The notes beneath the pieces were generated by a model, which was given only the letters and a program-made list of their open reading frames with translations, made no database searches and had not been told where the DNA came from. A program made the position numbers and the translations under genes. DNA of 64,000 nt from Pelecanus crispus (lineage: Eukaryota > Chordata > Aves > Pelecaniformes > Pelecanidae), in assembly GCF_030463565.1 (NCBI RefSeq), contig NC_134655.1, positions 10,676,372-10,740,371 of the forward strand. The letters are read 5' to 3'. Positions 52,213 to 61,210 of this stretch are shown piece by piece. Position 1 is the first letter of the stretch, and each line of letters starts with the position of its first letter.

Positions 52213-54786
52213 TCACAACTGACTGATTGCAGTTTGTTTTTCCAGAACTTCGAGGTAGTCTGGTTCTGTTTGTAGCTTTCCTTGGAGTAAAGGATGCTCG
52301 GGTTTAGACTGTTCTGCAAAGTATTTCCTGGGAGTTCCATATAAAACAGTTTTATTTATCCTGTCCTGGTTTTGGCGTCTTGATTCATATGAAGGGGCAA
52401 ACTGCCTTTTGGGTAAGGTGCAAAAGTTATAATGAACTAATCCTCCGGTGGGGAGTTCCTTGACCCTTTCTGCAATATTTTGATACAGAAGCTCTGGTTC
52501 CCTTGGCGAGGATTGCTTTTCCAGTAATTCAGCTGCACTGATTGTAAATGCAAGACTGGTGGGGTCTTCCTTTTTGTGGTCAAGATTGCTATAGCTAAAC
52601 TCATGGAGATTCCTGTAATAGGCAACTGGATCCCCTTCCTTTTGCATGTAGATTGGGTTTTGGCACATCTGTCCAACAGGAGGGGGAATGTAGTTATAAA
52701 CATGTCCTTCCGTTTTATCGTGGGTCTCAGTGTTGTAAGACCCGTACTGGAGCTGGAATGAACTTATATCTAAGTTGTTTGTGCTGCTGGGCATGCTTTG
52801 CACCCCCTTCCGGCGCTTAAGGACAAAGACAAACAGGCCTGCCCCGAAACAGACTGACAAAATAAACACAACCAGCAAGCCTAAAATTAAGACAGACAGT
52901 GGAACTTCAGTGTGTATTTCTGGGTAGGAGCTGGGTGAGACACCAAGGAGATGGGGTGTATCTGTGTTCTGATTCATGGAGAAGAGAGAAGAATCTGACA
53001 AGTTGGGATTCTCTGGGCAGATGGCTTCTTTGCTCAGGAATTTCAGATGCTCTCCAGAGTGCTTGTTGGGGGACTCGCATATGACTTCGTTGATAACTAC
53101 GGGGGGATTTGACTGCTGGCTGTTCTGGTCAGTGACTTGCTCTATCCAGTTCCTCAGCCCCAGGATGTCACATGTGCAGTCCCAAGGGTTCTCCTGGAGG
53201 TCAATCTGAATTAGAGCTGAGAGCTGGTCCAAGACTCCTCTCACAGGCAGGTGCGAGAAATGGTTGTTTCTAAGGTTGAGCCTGGTGAGGGAAGTGCCAC
53301 CAAAGACGTTGTCAGGCAAGGATCTGAGCAGGTTGTTATTGAGAAATAACAGGTGAAGATTACTCAGAGCATCAAAGGTGCGTGGCAGGATCTCCTTAAT
53401 GACATTGTACTCTAGGTAGAGATATTGCAGGCTGCGCAGCCCGTCGAACATAGATGGGTACAGAATCTCTAGGTAGTTGCCATTAAGATAAAGTCTACGT
53501 AAACTTGTGAGGTTTGTAAAGGCACCTTCTTGTATCACTGCAATTCTGTTATTTCCTAGATGTAACAAATCCAGAGAGCTGTACTCTACGAGATCGGTTC
53601 TATAAATGATTTGCAGATAGTTACTGGTAAGGTAAAGTTTCTTTGGACTGGGCGGCCTAGGGTGGAGATCGGAGATGTTACTTATCTTTTTCTCTTGGCA
53701 GTTCACATTTAAGCCATTGTCTGAGCTCTGTGAAGTACAGATGCAGCCAGCTGGGCAGGTGATGGGCACAGGAGACTTTGTCTGGTAAACCATGATAGGT
53801 CCGAATATTTGTCTGTCTTTCGACACAGTGACACGGGGTGTGGGGCGGTTCCTGGTTTTGGGTGGCCGGCTGGCTTTTGGGGCTCTGGTAGGATTGATGG
53901 CAGAGTTGGCTGTGGGTGATAGCCTTGAGATGTGTGGATCTGAAAGGACAGGGTGTTTCTCCCTCTGGTTTGACTCACTGGAGCTTTTCCTAGGGCAGAG
54001 ATCTTGCCTGGTGAGCTGGGTCACATCTTTCCCATGAAGCCTGAAGGGGGTTTCACAGACTATCTCGCCCACGAACACGGTGATGGTGTCTAGCCAGGCC
54101 TTGAGCGGCAGCAAGTCGCAGGTGCAATTCCAAGGGTTTTCTTCCAGCTGGATTTCCATGATGCCTCCAATGTGCTCCAGCACACCAGCAAAAGGCATCA
54201 TCTTCAGCCGGTTCCCCCGCAGGTCCAGGTGAGTGAGGAGCACGAAGCGGAAGACATTGCTGGGCAGGGACAGCAGGAGATTGTCATTGAGAATCAGCAC
54301 CTTGAGCTTGTTTAGTTTGCTGAAGGCCCCCGCCTCAATGGCACTGATGTAATTATAATCGGCCTGCAAGTACTCCAGACTCTCCAAGCCCAGGAACGTG
54401 TCCTCCTTCAGCACTTCCAGCTTGTTGTTATTCAGGTGCAGCCTCTTGAGGGTACGGAGGCCGCTGAAGGCCCCTGTGCGGATCTCCTGCATGTCGTTGT
54501 TGCCCAAGTGGAGGGTCACGGCGTTGGAGTAGTTGACGAACTCATTGGGGAACAGGCGGGTCAGCGCATTCCCGTTGAGAAACAGCTGGTAGATCTTGGA
54601 TGGTGGCGGCAGGAGGAGGCTGACGGTTGTAAATCCTTTGTTTTCGCAATTAATGTTCAGCACATTCTCCTTCTCCTCGCAAGGGCAGCGGCTCTTGCTG
54701 CAAATGTCTTTGGCAGGTTTGCGACTCTCCGTCCGCGAGATCCCAGCCACTGTTAACAAACTGAGCAACCAAACACCCTTCAGCAT
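52213..54786 (-). CDS. SLITRK2: SLIT and NTRK-like protein 2, synaptic adhesion receptor
   Basis: An intact 857-residue type I membrane protein in one exon. A signal peptide (about 1-20, hydrophobic LLSLLTVAG core) is followed by two leucine-rich-repeat modules. The first has an N-cap (Cys29, 34, 36, 47), repeats at about 65-215 and a C-cap NPWNCTCD at 218-224 with Cys244 and Cys264. A proline/arginine-rich linker (about 290-320) leads to the second, with an N-cap (Cys344, 348, 350, 363), repeats at 383-530 and a C-cap NPWDCTCD at 533-540 with Cys570 and Cys590. One membrane helix spans about 628-656, followed by KRRK. The cytoplasmic tail ends in a Trk-like tyrosine context, PDYLEVLEKQ (Tyr844). 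N-glycosylation sequons occur at 85, 220, 370, 425 and 595. SLITRK proteins act at neuronal surfaces, binding presynaptic LAR-type receptor phosphatases and controlling neurite growth. Family choice rests on close agreement with vertebrate SLITRK2 over both repeat modules and the tail. Length is slightly above the mammalian 845. The start ATG has A at -3, and the signal peptide begins there. Confidence 0.97.
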   Translation of the reverse strand: MLKGVWLLSLLTVAGISRTESRKPAKDICSKSRCPCEEKENVLNINCENKGFTTVSLLLPPPSKIYQLFLNGNALTRLFPNEFVNYSNAVTLHLGNNDMQEIRTGAFSGLRTLKRLHLNNNKLEVLKEDTFLGLESLEYLQADYNYISAIEAGAFSKLNKLKVLILNDNLLLSLPSNVFRFVLLTHLDLRGNRLKMMPFAGVLEHIGGIMEIQLEENPWNCTCDLLPLKAWLDTITVFVGEIVCETPFRLHGKDVTQLTRQDLCPRKSSSESNQREKHPVLSDPHISRLSPTANSAINPTRAPKASRPPKTRNRPTPRVTVSKDRQIFGPIMVYQTKSPVPITCPAGCICTSQSSDNGLNVNCQEKKISNISDLHPRPPSPKKLYLTSNYLQIIYRTDLVEYSSLDLLHLGNNRIAVIQEGAFTNLTSLRRLYLNGNYLEILYPSMFDGLRSLQYLYLEYNVIKEILPRTFDALSNLHLLFLNNNLLRSLPDNVFGGTSLTRLNLRNNHFSHLPVRGVLDQLSALIQIDLQENPWDCTCDILGLRNWIEQVTDQNSQQSNPPVVINEVICESPNKHSGEHLKFLSKEAICPENPNLSDSSLFSMNQNTDTPHLLGVSPSSYPEIHTEVPLSVLILGLLVVFILSVCFGAGLFVFVLKRRKGVQSMPSSTNNLDISSFQLQYGSYNTETHDKTEGHVYNYIPPPVGQMCQNPIYMQKEGDPVAYYRNLHEFSYSNLDHKKEDPTSLAFTISAAELLEKQSSPREPELLYQNIAERVKELPTGGLVHYNFCTLPKRQFAPSYESRRQNQDRINKTVLYGTPRKYFAEQSKPEHPLLQGKLQTEPDYLEVLEKQTAISQL

Positions 54787-54829
54787 CTTTATGCGCCGTC
54801 GATCCCTGCTTCAGTACCTACAGTCAAAC
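54787..54829 (-). other. SLITRK2: 5' UTR segment of the coding exon with candidate splice acceptors
   Basis: On the minus strand a pyrimidine-rich tract (complement of 54841-54865) is followed by three AG acceptor choices. Exon starts would be at 54829 (after AAAAG), 54817 (after CTGTAG) and 54805 (after AAGCAG). This matches the family habit of keeping the whole coding region in one exon, with non-coding exons upstream. Which acceptor is used is unknown. Confidence 0.5.
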
Positions 54830-55211
54830 CTTTTAAGGCAGGTAAGGAGAGAAAGAAGAAATCCCCAGTGAAAACGGCCAGGAGCAGAGACTACAAGGGC
54901 AGGGCAAAGCGGGTTGCAAGGCTGGGGGGGAGGCGGGCGGCAGCGCCTTGCAGAACTCCTCAGAAATCCCCCCTCCTCCACCCCTCCTTTTCCCCTCGGA
55001 AAGCGCCTGCGGAGCTGCGGGGGGGGAAGCCCCGTCGGGAAGCTCTCCGAAAACCGGGGTCCCCGGCGCTGACCCCGCCCGTCCCTTCCGCCCGCCGCCG
55101 CCTCCCCCTCGGCGGCCGCCAGCAGAGCGGCTCCGTCCCCTCCGGCCGCGCCGTGCCCGGCCCGGGGCAGCCCCCGCTCCCGGCTCCCCTTCGCTCTCAG
55201 CGTTTAAAACC

Positions 55212-55238
55212 GGGCCGGGGAGGCGGGGAGAGGGGGGG
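55212..55238 (+). other. G-quadruplex motif
   Basis: Four G runs (GGG, GGGG, GGGG, GGGGGGG) are separated by loops CC, AGGC and AGA on the plus strand. For the minus-strand SLITRK2 transcript this lies within the proposed first intron, so the G-rich strand is the template strand. Confidence 0.65.
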
Positions 55239-55333
55239 AATAAATGATCGCCCACCCTCGCTGCCCCCCGCCCGGCGGCAGCGCGCCGCCGAACCGCGCC
55301 CCCCGAGCCTCCCCCCGGCGCCGCTCGGCTCGT

Positions 55334-55336
55334 ACC
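55334..55336 (-). other. SLITRK2: Candidate splice donor of a SLITRK2 non-coding first exon
   Basis: The minus strand reads GAGCAG then GTACGAG, a good donor (CAG|GT). The exon would end at 55336, and an intron of about 500 bases would reach the acceptors at 54804-54831. The exon body would lie upstream, between the donor and the CRE at 55625. Confidence 0.45.
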
Positions 55337-55475
55337 TGCTCTCGGGGCGGCCGAGGGGGCAGCGGGGGCAGCAGGGGCAGGGGCCGCCGCCGAGCGCCGC
55401 GCCCCGGGAGCCAGGCGCCCGGCGGCGAGAGGCATCGCCCGCCTCACGCCTCAGGAGGAGCCCGGCGAGGCGCCG

Positions 55476-55502
55476 CCGTCCCGTCCGTCCCGTCCGTCCC
55501 GT
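55476..55502. repeat. Three exact tandem copies of a 9-bp GC-rich unit
   Basis: The unit CCGTCCCGT is repeated three times without change. It sits in the CpG island, in the expected first-exon or promoter region. Such tandem repeats vary in copy number. Confidence 0.85.
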
Positions 55503-55624
55503 CGGGAAGCTGGGCCGGGCGGGGGGCGCGGAGCGGCGGCGGCGCCGCGGCGGGAGCGCGGGCGGCTGTGCGCGGGGCGCGGCGCGAGCGGGGCTTTTGC
55601 CGGCTGCCCCGCGCGGAGCCGCGC

Positions 55625-55632
55625 TGACGTCA
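55625..55632. promoter_or_regulatory. Full palindromic cAMP response element (CRE)
   Basis: The exact 8-bp TGACGTCA is the consensus full site for CREB/ATF factors. It lies inside the CpG island next to a GC-rich stretch, about 290 bases upstream of the candidate donor at 55336. This is a plausible proximal promoter position. CpG-island CREs are typically bound by CREB constitutively or upon neuronal activity. Confidence 0.75.
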
Positions 55633-55805
55633 CTCCGGGGGCGGGGGGGACACGTTTTTCCCAGCCCCCCCCGACCCCCCCCGGTGGCTCCGGCAGCCAC
55701 CGGCTGCTCGTCGCGGGAGCGCTCTGCCGGCGCTGCCGCCGCGCCGCGGCCAGGACAGCGCGGGGACGCGGCGCCGGGGCGGGCGGTAAGGTAACGGGCG
55801 GATTT

Positions 55806-55808
55806 ACC
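55806..55808 (-). other. SLITRK2: Candidate splice donor of an alternative SLITRK2 first exon
   Basis: The minus strand reads GGACCCAG then GTAAATC, a strong donor match. The exon would end at 55808 and the first exon would lie further upstream in the island. Together with the donor at 55336 it suggests alternative first exons; neither is proven. Confidence 0.45.
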
Positions 55809-56180
55809 TGGGTCCGGAGGATTTTTGGCCCCGAGTCCCTAAATCCGTGCCCTCAAAACCGAGAGCAAAGTCACGCAGCGGCTTCGGCACACGGCATCCG
55901 GCAAGCGCGCACGCCCCGCACACACGCGCGCACCCCCCGCACGCGCGCCGCACACGCACAAGCTGGCTCGCGGAGCAGGGGTGCTGCAAAACCCGGATCT
56001 GGCGTCGGCGTCTAGCCCCCGTTCCGGCTGCAGCGGCTCCCTTCCCCAAATCGCCGCGCCGAGCTCTTGTCCGGCGCCTCGGCGTTCCCTGTGCGTTCGG
56101 GGAAGTTCGACACCAAACGGGGCTGGCGGGTAAGGGCGGCCGCGTGCCTGACCCCCCGCACGCCCTGCAAAGCTCACCCG

Positions 56181-58077
56181 AGCAGCTATGACCACATCTG
56201 ACGTGATCGTTCACGCTGGCCAGAGCAGTCCCGCTGCCAAACTGCGATGTTTCGGTATAGCATTTGGCTGCCTTTAAAAAGAACGGGATGTTGGATGTGG
56301 GTTATTGTGACTTAAGCACCATGCACTGGGCACAGATCTGTTTGATGGGAAAGGATGGCTGCTCTTGATCTCTCTCTGGAAGGTAAAACTTTGGGTTCAC
56401 ACCGGGGGAAAAAAAAAAAGACGCTCCACAATGAATTTTTGAAGCGCTAATAGGGCAGGGTGCATTATTACCAGATTTTTATACGGAACCATATGCAATT
56501 CACTTAGTCTTTAGAACGCAGAGGTTTGCTGTCAAAAGAGTGCTGGACTTGGCAAAAGCTGTCATCTTGTGTTATTCTTTAGCCATTAAGTATCAGAGCC
56601 CGCCTGTCAGGAGCAGCAGAAACATATTGTCTATTCCTAGGGGGGGCTTGAGATGGGAAAAGGTAACATCCTGCAGCAGCCAGCACGGATGCCTTTGCAG
56701 TGCTGGTGGGCAGGAATAGTGCTGGACTTTGCATTTGGGATTGGAGCAGCTGCAACTTCCCTACCTAAAATTTGGAGAGGTGGTGGAAAAAGCAGGAGCA
56801 TCCCACACTGGAGCATGCTTTTGGTGTGGTGCTGCCTGAACTTCAACAAGATTGGGATTGTGAAATGCGCTCAGAGCTGCTCCATTTCTGACTCTATTCA
56901 GCTGAATTCGGGACCAAAAATTGCTAAGATCAGGAAGGATGTGTGTAGCGGATCTGTGGTTTTACTACACTAATACACCAGCAGCCAGATTATTTTTCTG
57001 TGAGATTTTTTTTGCTTGTTTTCTGCTTTAAACATTAGAATGTGGTGTTTGGGGAGTAAAATTGGACTAGTTACAGAACATAGCAAATCTTATTTTCAGA
57101 TCTTTCTAACACAGTCTAGGCACATGAGCCTAAAAAGAGAAGGTGAAAGTAGACCCAGACTGATTTTTTATTTTGTTATTCTGAAGGGAGCATATTCATA
57201 CACACACCTGCACACACACAGGGAGGCACACGCACGTTCATGTAACCTACCTTGAACGCGTCTCACCTGAGCAGCCCTGCACAGCATTGCCAGCACTCAC
57301 AGGGCTCACTCCAACACACAGCAATAGCTGAAGGCAGAAGGAAGTCCAGTGCATTTTTCTCTCATCTCACAGCGTATATTAGTTTCACATCCATGAGTTT
57401 CAGTGACGTGCAGCTTTCTGGTGAGCAAGGATCATGTCCTGGAGTTGGCTCATGGGGCAACATATACTGTCCCACTTGCCTGTGTTTACTAGTACGTAGG
57501 AAATGTGTTTGCGGTAACTGCTGATGCTGCCTGGGAAGGGAAAGTGTACGCATGGAATGCCTCAGCAGTAATTACCAGATTCATGTGGGATGGAAGGAAC
57601 AGCATGTTAGGGGATTGCAACAGTAATAAGACACAGAGATGATACTGATTCTATTACACTGCAAATGCATGCATATAATAACCACTGTTGTAGGAGGAGG
57701 AACAAGGATTTAAAAAAAAAATAGCTGCAGCTTTTTATTTAGGAAAAAAGTCTTGATTTCTCAGCATGCCCGAAGTGTTTTATAATCCCTTCAATTAAAA
57801 ACACACAGTATAAAAGAACAGCTTTTTTCCCCCACCTGTTTTATTGCCTTTTTATTTTGCATGTTGAATGTGGGAACATTTTCAGGCTGTGACTATCTGG
57901 GAGCCTCCAGGAATGCAAGGCCAGGAGGCAGGTTGATAACAGCAGCCTATGACGGTTTGGGAAAACTCAGTATTACACCTGATTTGTAAGCATTGTGAAG
58001 GTTCCTTTTTTTCCCAAATACTTTGCTGTGTTCCCTTATGCTCCCTTTTGGAGCAAAGTTATGAAGACTGAGTACAG
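56181..58077. other. Intergenic upstream flank of SLITRK2, no gene seen
   Basis: Beyond the CpG island the composition returns to AT-rich. A short CA-rich patch lies at 57,198-57,222. Frames of up to 106 codons (56653-56973) show no domain. No repeat was recognised. Confidence 0.5.
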
Positions 58078-58210
58078 ATTCATAAACTTACAGATTCATA
58101 GGTTATAAGGCTTAATGGAACCACTGTGGCTTTTGGATCTTGCATAACCCAGGCCATCAGCTAAATTGGAATTAATTCCTGTTTAAACTAGATCATGCTT
58201 CCTAGGAAAA
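58078..58210 (-). mobile_element. Ancient amniote CR1-like 3' end, minus strand
   Basis: 'acagattcataggttataag', 'ggaaccactgtggcttttgg', 'cataacccaggccatcag' and 'taattcctgtttaaactaga' follow the complement of the old amniote CR1 3' terminus in order. The copy is strongly diverged, with no coding content. Confidence 0.62.
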
Positions 58211-60436
58211 AGGAAAGCAAAAACCTGAAAAACCAATAACATATCCAGGCTTATTTTAGCAATTGCCTATGATGAAAATCTGCCATAATGTTTGGTAAAC
58301 TGTTCCAGTGGCTTTCATCTCCCACAGGTAAAAAATTGTGCTTTCCCTACAACTCTGCATCTGGCTACCTTCAGTTTGAAATTTTTATCCTTGTAATATC
58401 CTTGTCTGCTGGCTTAAGAGCCCTTAATTATACCATACCAGTTTCCCATGGGGGCACTCCCAGACTGCTGCAGAGCAAGTGTGAACTAAATACTTGCCTG
58501 ATACTGGCCTTAAACAACTTCAAATAGTCTGTGTTAGTCCTGTGCTGGTACATACACCAGAGCAGCTCTTGGCTCCTGCACGGTCCTAAAGCCACCGCTT
58601 TATCTATCTGCTGGCAGGAGAAACAAAAGCCAGAGCATGGCATGAAGAATAAGCACATAAATTTTGGCACAGGTTATTACCCTTCCTGCCTAGTGCACAT
58701 CATGCTGTTGTCCTGCTGTGAGAGTAAGTATCAAGGAGCAGAATAAGTCTGGAAATGTGGAGATAATTTTCTTTCTCTGCATTGTATCTGCAGATGGATG
58801 CTAAACACTACTTAGGCATCTTTACCTATCAGTTTATCTGTTTCTGTTTCTTTGTATATAAATGAAGAAGGAGCAAACATATCCACCAAATCTCATGGAA
58901 TAAAGAAAAGAATGCAGCAAGAAACTAAGCAAAAATCTCTGCTAATTGGATGGAGGGCAGGATTTAAGTTTTACTGATCATTAGAAACTATCAAGGTAGC
59001 CTGCATGCTGGTGGTGGGTAAGGAGAGATTTATTCATGTAGTATAAATAGATGCCAGTATTGATTTTTGTGAACAAAACATGATGACTGATGTGGTAAAA
59101 CAATGGGAATTTGTAAATTTTAGTATTTAGTGATCCCATGTCTTCCTTGGAGATGCTTACTCCATGCCAGCTTTTAGGGTCCTGAGATAATCATCATTAC
59201 TAGTCAACAAGTACCCTATATTCTTGCTTTCCAAGGGGATATTTCTCTGTATGCCTCTGTGTGTGTATGTGTGCCTATTGTAGCTGGAGACATTCTCCTT
59301 CTGTGAGTATGTACATTTTTGGAATTTTTCCTCTACTCTAAGTGGGATATTTTTGTGCCTCACTTAAAAGTAATTATTAAGGAAATAAACAGTTTCCAGA
59401 TTTAGAAGTGAGCAGTATGCAAAATAATTGTTACTTGTAATCCAAGGTTTTATCTCATCCAGCAGCACTGGAAAGTATGCTGTAAAGGAGGAAGGAGGAG
59501 GCTCTGGCTTTCACTTGCTTTCTTTGGGCAAGGGATGGGCGAGGGATGAGTGAAGGAGGGTGAACCTGAAAGGCGGGGGGGCAGGAGCTGTCAGGCTCTG
59601 CCCTCCACTGCCCTGGCATCCATCCCCGCTCACCCATGCTGCCCAGCAACAGCCAACTGGTGCGATGCATGCCCAAGAGAGGCAGAGGAGAGAGATGTTT
59701 GTGACAAAGGAAGGAGAGATGGTGGATGCACCAGGCAGAGGGGCACTCCTGAGTGACGGTCGCTTCTGAACGTGTGGTGTCTACTGAGTTGCTGTTTGCT
59801 GGCAGTCAGTAATGGCCTTTGCTGTTAGCTGGAATGAATTTCCTTGGTTTCCAGATGGATTTTTTAACTCCATTTCCCCCAACCATTCTAGCATCTGGAG
59901 AGCCATGGGTACTTCAGAATATTGTTTACTGACACTTCATGGCTCCCTACTCTATAAATAAAATAATGAACTATGACTTAAAATCAACATGCTTTGTAAT
60001 TCTTCCCTCAATTGCTGCTTCCTGCAAGGACTCAGATCCTGGCCAAGGATACACATTGTTGAGATCCATTATCTAATTTCAAGATAATTTTTTGCAAAGA
60101 GGCTTTGCCATGATCTGTTTCAGTATATCTGGGGTAATCTGTTTTGTAACAGCACAGCGTGATTTTACACTAGTGGTGCAAAATGCAACAATAAAACTAT
60201 CAATTTCTGATTTTTTTTGTATCATTTATGTGGAATCCTAACTTTATTAAAAATAAGAAGTGAATTTTGTAAGTTACAATACCAGTAATACTGGTTTCAG
60301 CAGGAAATGTGATACAGAAGCTGTCTGTCAGAAAGCATCCCAGGTAGCAAGCACACTGGGGATACTGGCAAACTCAACACTATGTAATTAAGACTGCACT
60401 TCATTTTAGCTTTAGCCCATTTTTTTTATTTTCTTG
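58211..60436. other. Intergenic, no gene seen
   Basis: No recognised repeat or gene. A short GC-rich patch at 59,490-59,760 makes overlapping frames of 68-73 codons on both strands without domain content. Confidence 0.5.
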
Positions 60437-60441
60437 CGTAG

Positions 60442-61022
60442 TGTCCTGGTTTCGGCTGGGATAGGGTTAATTTTCTTCCTGCTAGTTGGCATAGTGCTGT
60501 GTTTTGGGTTTAGGATGAGAAGAATGCCGGTAACACACTGATGGTTTAGTTGCTGCTGAGTACTGCTTATGCTAGTCAAGGACTTTTCAGCTTCCCATGC
60601 TCTGCCAGGGGCACAGGAAGCTGGGAGGGGGCACAGCCAGGCCAGCTGACCCAAACTGCCCAAAGGGCTGTTCCATACCATATGGCATCATGCTCAGTAT
60701 AGAAACTGGGGGGGTTGGCCAGGGGGCAGCGATCGCTGCTCAGGGATGGGATGGGCATTGGTTGGCAGGTGGTGAGCGGTTGCATGACTTGTTTTTCCTG
60801 GGTTTTGTTCCTCCTTTTGTTGCTTCCCTTTTCTTCTTCATCATCATCATTATTATTATTATTATAATTATATTTCAATTATTAAACTGTTCTTAACTTA
60901 ATCCATGAGTTTTCTTACTTCTGCCCTTCTGATTCTCTCCTCCATCCCACCAGGGGCGGGGAGGGGAGGGTGAGTGAGCAGCTACGTGGTCCTTAGTTGC
61001 CAGCTGGGGTTAAACCACGACA
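60442..61022 (+). mobile_element. ERVL-type solo LTR, plus orientation, same family as 16070
   Basis: The element starts TGTCCTGGTTTCGGCTGGGA and ends GGTTAAACCACGACA; both ends are the reverse complement of the ends of the 16070-16662 LTR. It is flanked by CGTAG (60437-60441) and CATAG (61023-61027), a 5-bp duplication with one difference that fits CpG decay. It carries an internal ATC/ATT trinucleotide microsatellite (60838-60866) and ATTAAA at 60881-60886 as the likely polyadenylation signal. No internal viral genes are present. The 89- to 100-codon frames within are not genes. Confidence 0.9.
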
Positions 61023-61142
61023 CATAGAAAACCAAATCTCCCCTCCCCTTGTACGCATAAACCTTTTAGCATAGGACCCAGAGAAGTACTGCAAGACTGT
61101 TGATATTTATGGATGTGTTCATCCTGTTCAGCAAAGTAGTAT

Positions 61143-61210
61143 GTCTGATCCAAAGCCCTTTGGTGTCAGTAGAAGGACTCCTACTGATTTCAGTGGGATT
61201 TGGATCAGGT
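61143..61210. repeat. Palindromic ancient repeat (MITE-like inverted repeat)
   Basis: Arms 61143-61172 and 61181-61210 are complementary at about 22 of 30 positions around an 8-nt loop. The arm phrases 'tgatccaaagccc' and 'gatttggatcagg' are, from experience, common in sauropsid genomes as a decayed palindromic element. I cannot name the family with certainty. Confidence 0.65.

Larger units (their letters stand above)
54930..56180. promoter_or_regulatory. CpG island at the SLITRK2 5' end
   Basis: GC content and CpG density rise sharply here against an AT-rich background and fall again near 56,200. GC boxes are frequent (for example CCCCGCCC near 55,073 and GGGGGCGGGG near 55,636). A full CRE lies at 55625-55632, a 9-bp tandem repeat at 55476-55502 and a G-quadruplex motif at 55212-55238. 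The position over the 5' end of SLITRK2 marks it as the likely promoter. No TATA box was recognised for the minus strand. Several long open frames here (up to 308 codons, both strands) are made by lack of AT-rich stop codons and are not genes. Confidence 0.85.

Noticed and set aside
54436..54756. Plus-strand frame of 106 codons opposite the SLITRK2 N-terminus
   Set aside because: It is the antisense shadow of the strongly constrained leucine-rich-repeat coding sequence; no domain and no own promoter signals.
54868..55794. A 308-codon plus-strand open frame across the CpG island
   Set aside because: It is arginine-, proline-, alanine- and glycine-rich with no domain. GC-rich DNA lacks TAA/TAG/TGA by composition, and equally long frames occur on the other strand (54833-55447, 55197-55700).
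55901..55960. NRF1-like GCGC/ACGC words in the CpG island
   Set aside because: They arise from a CA/CG-rich simple patch and do not give a clean consensus site.
60412..60896. Frames of 89-100 codons on both strands with an isoleucine or asparagine/aspartate run
   Set aside because: They lie within the solo LTR at 60442-61022; the amino-acid runs come from its trinucleotide microsatellite.
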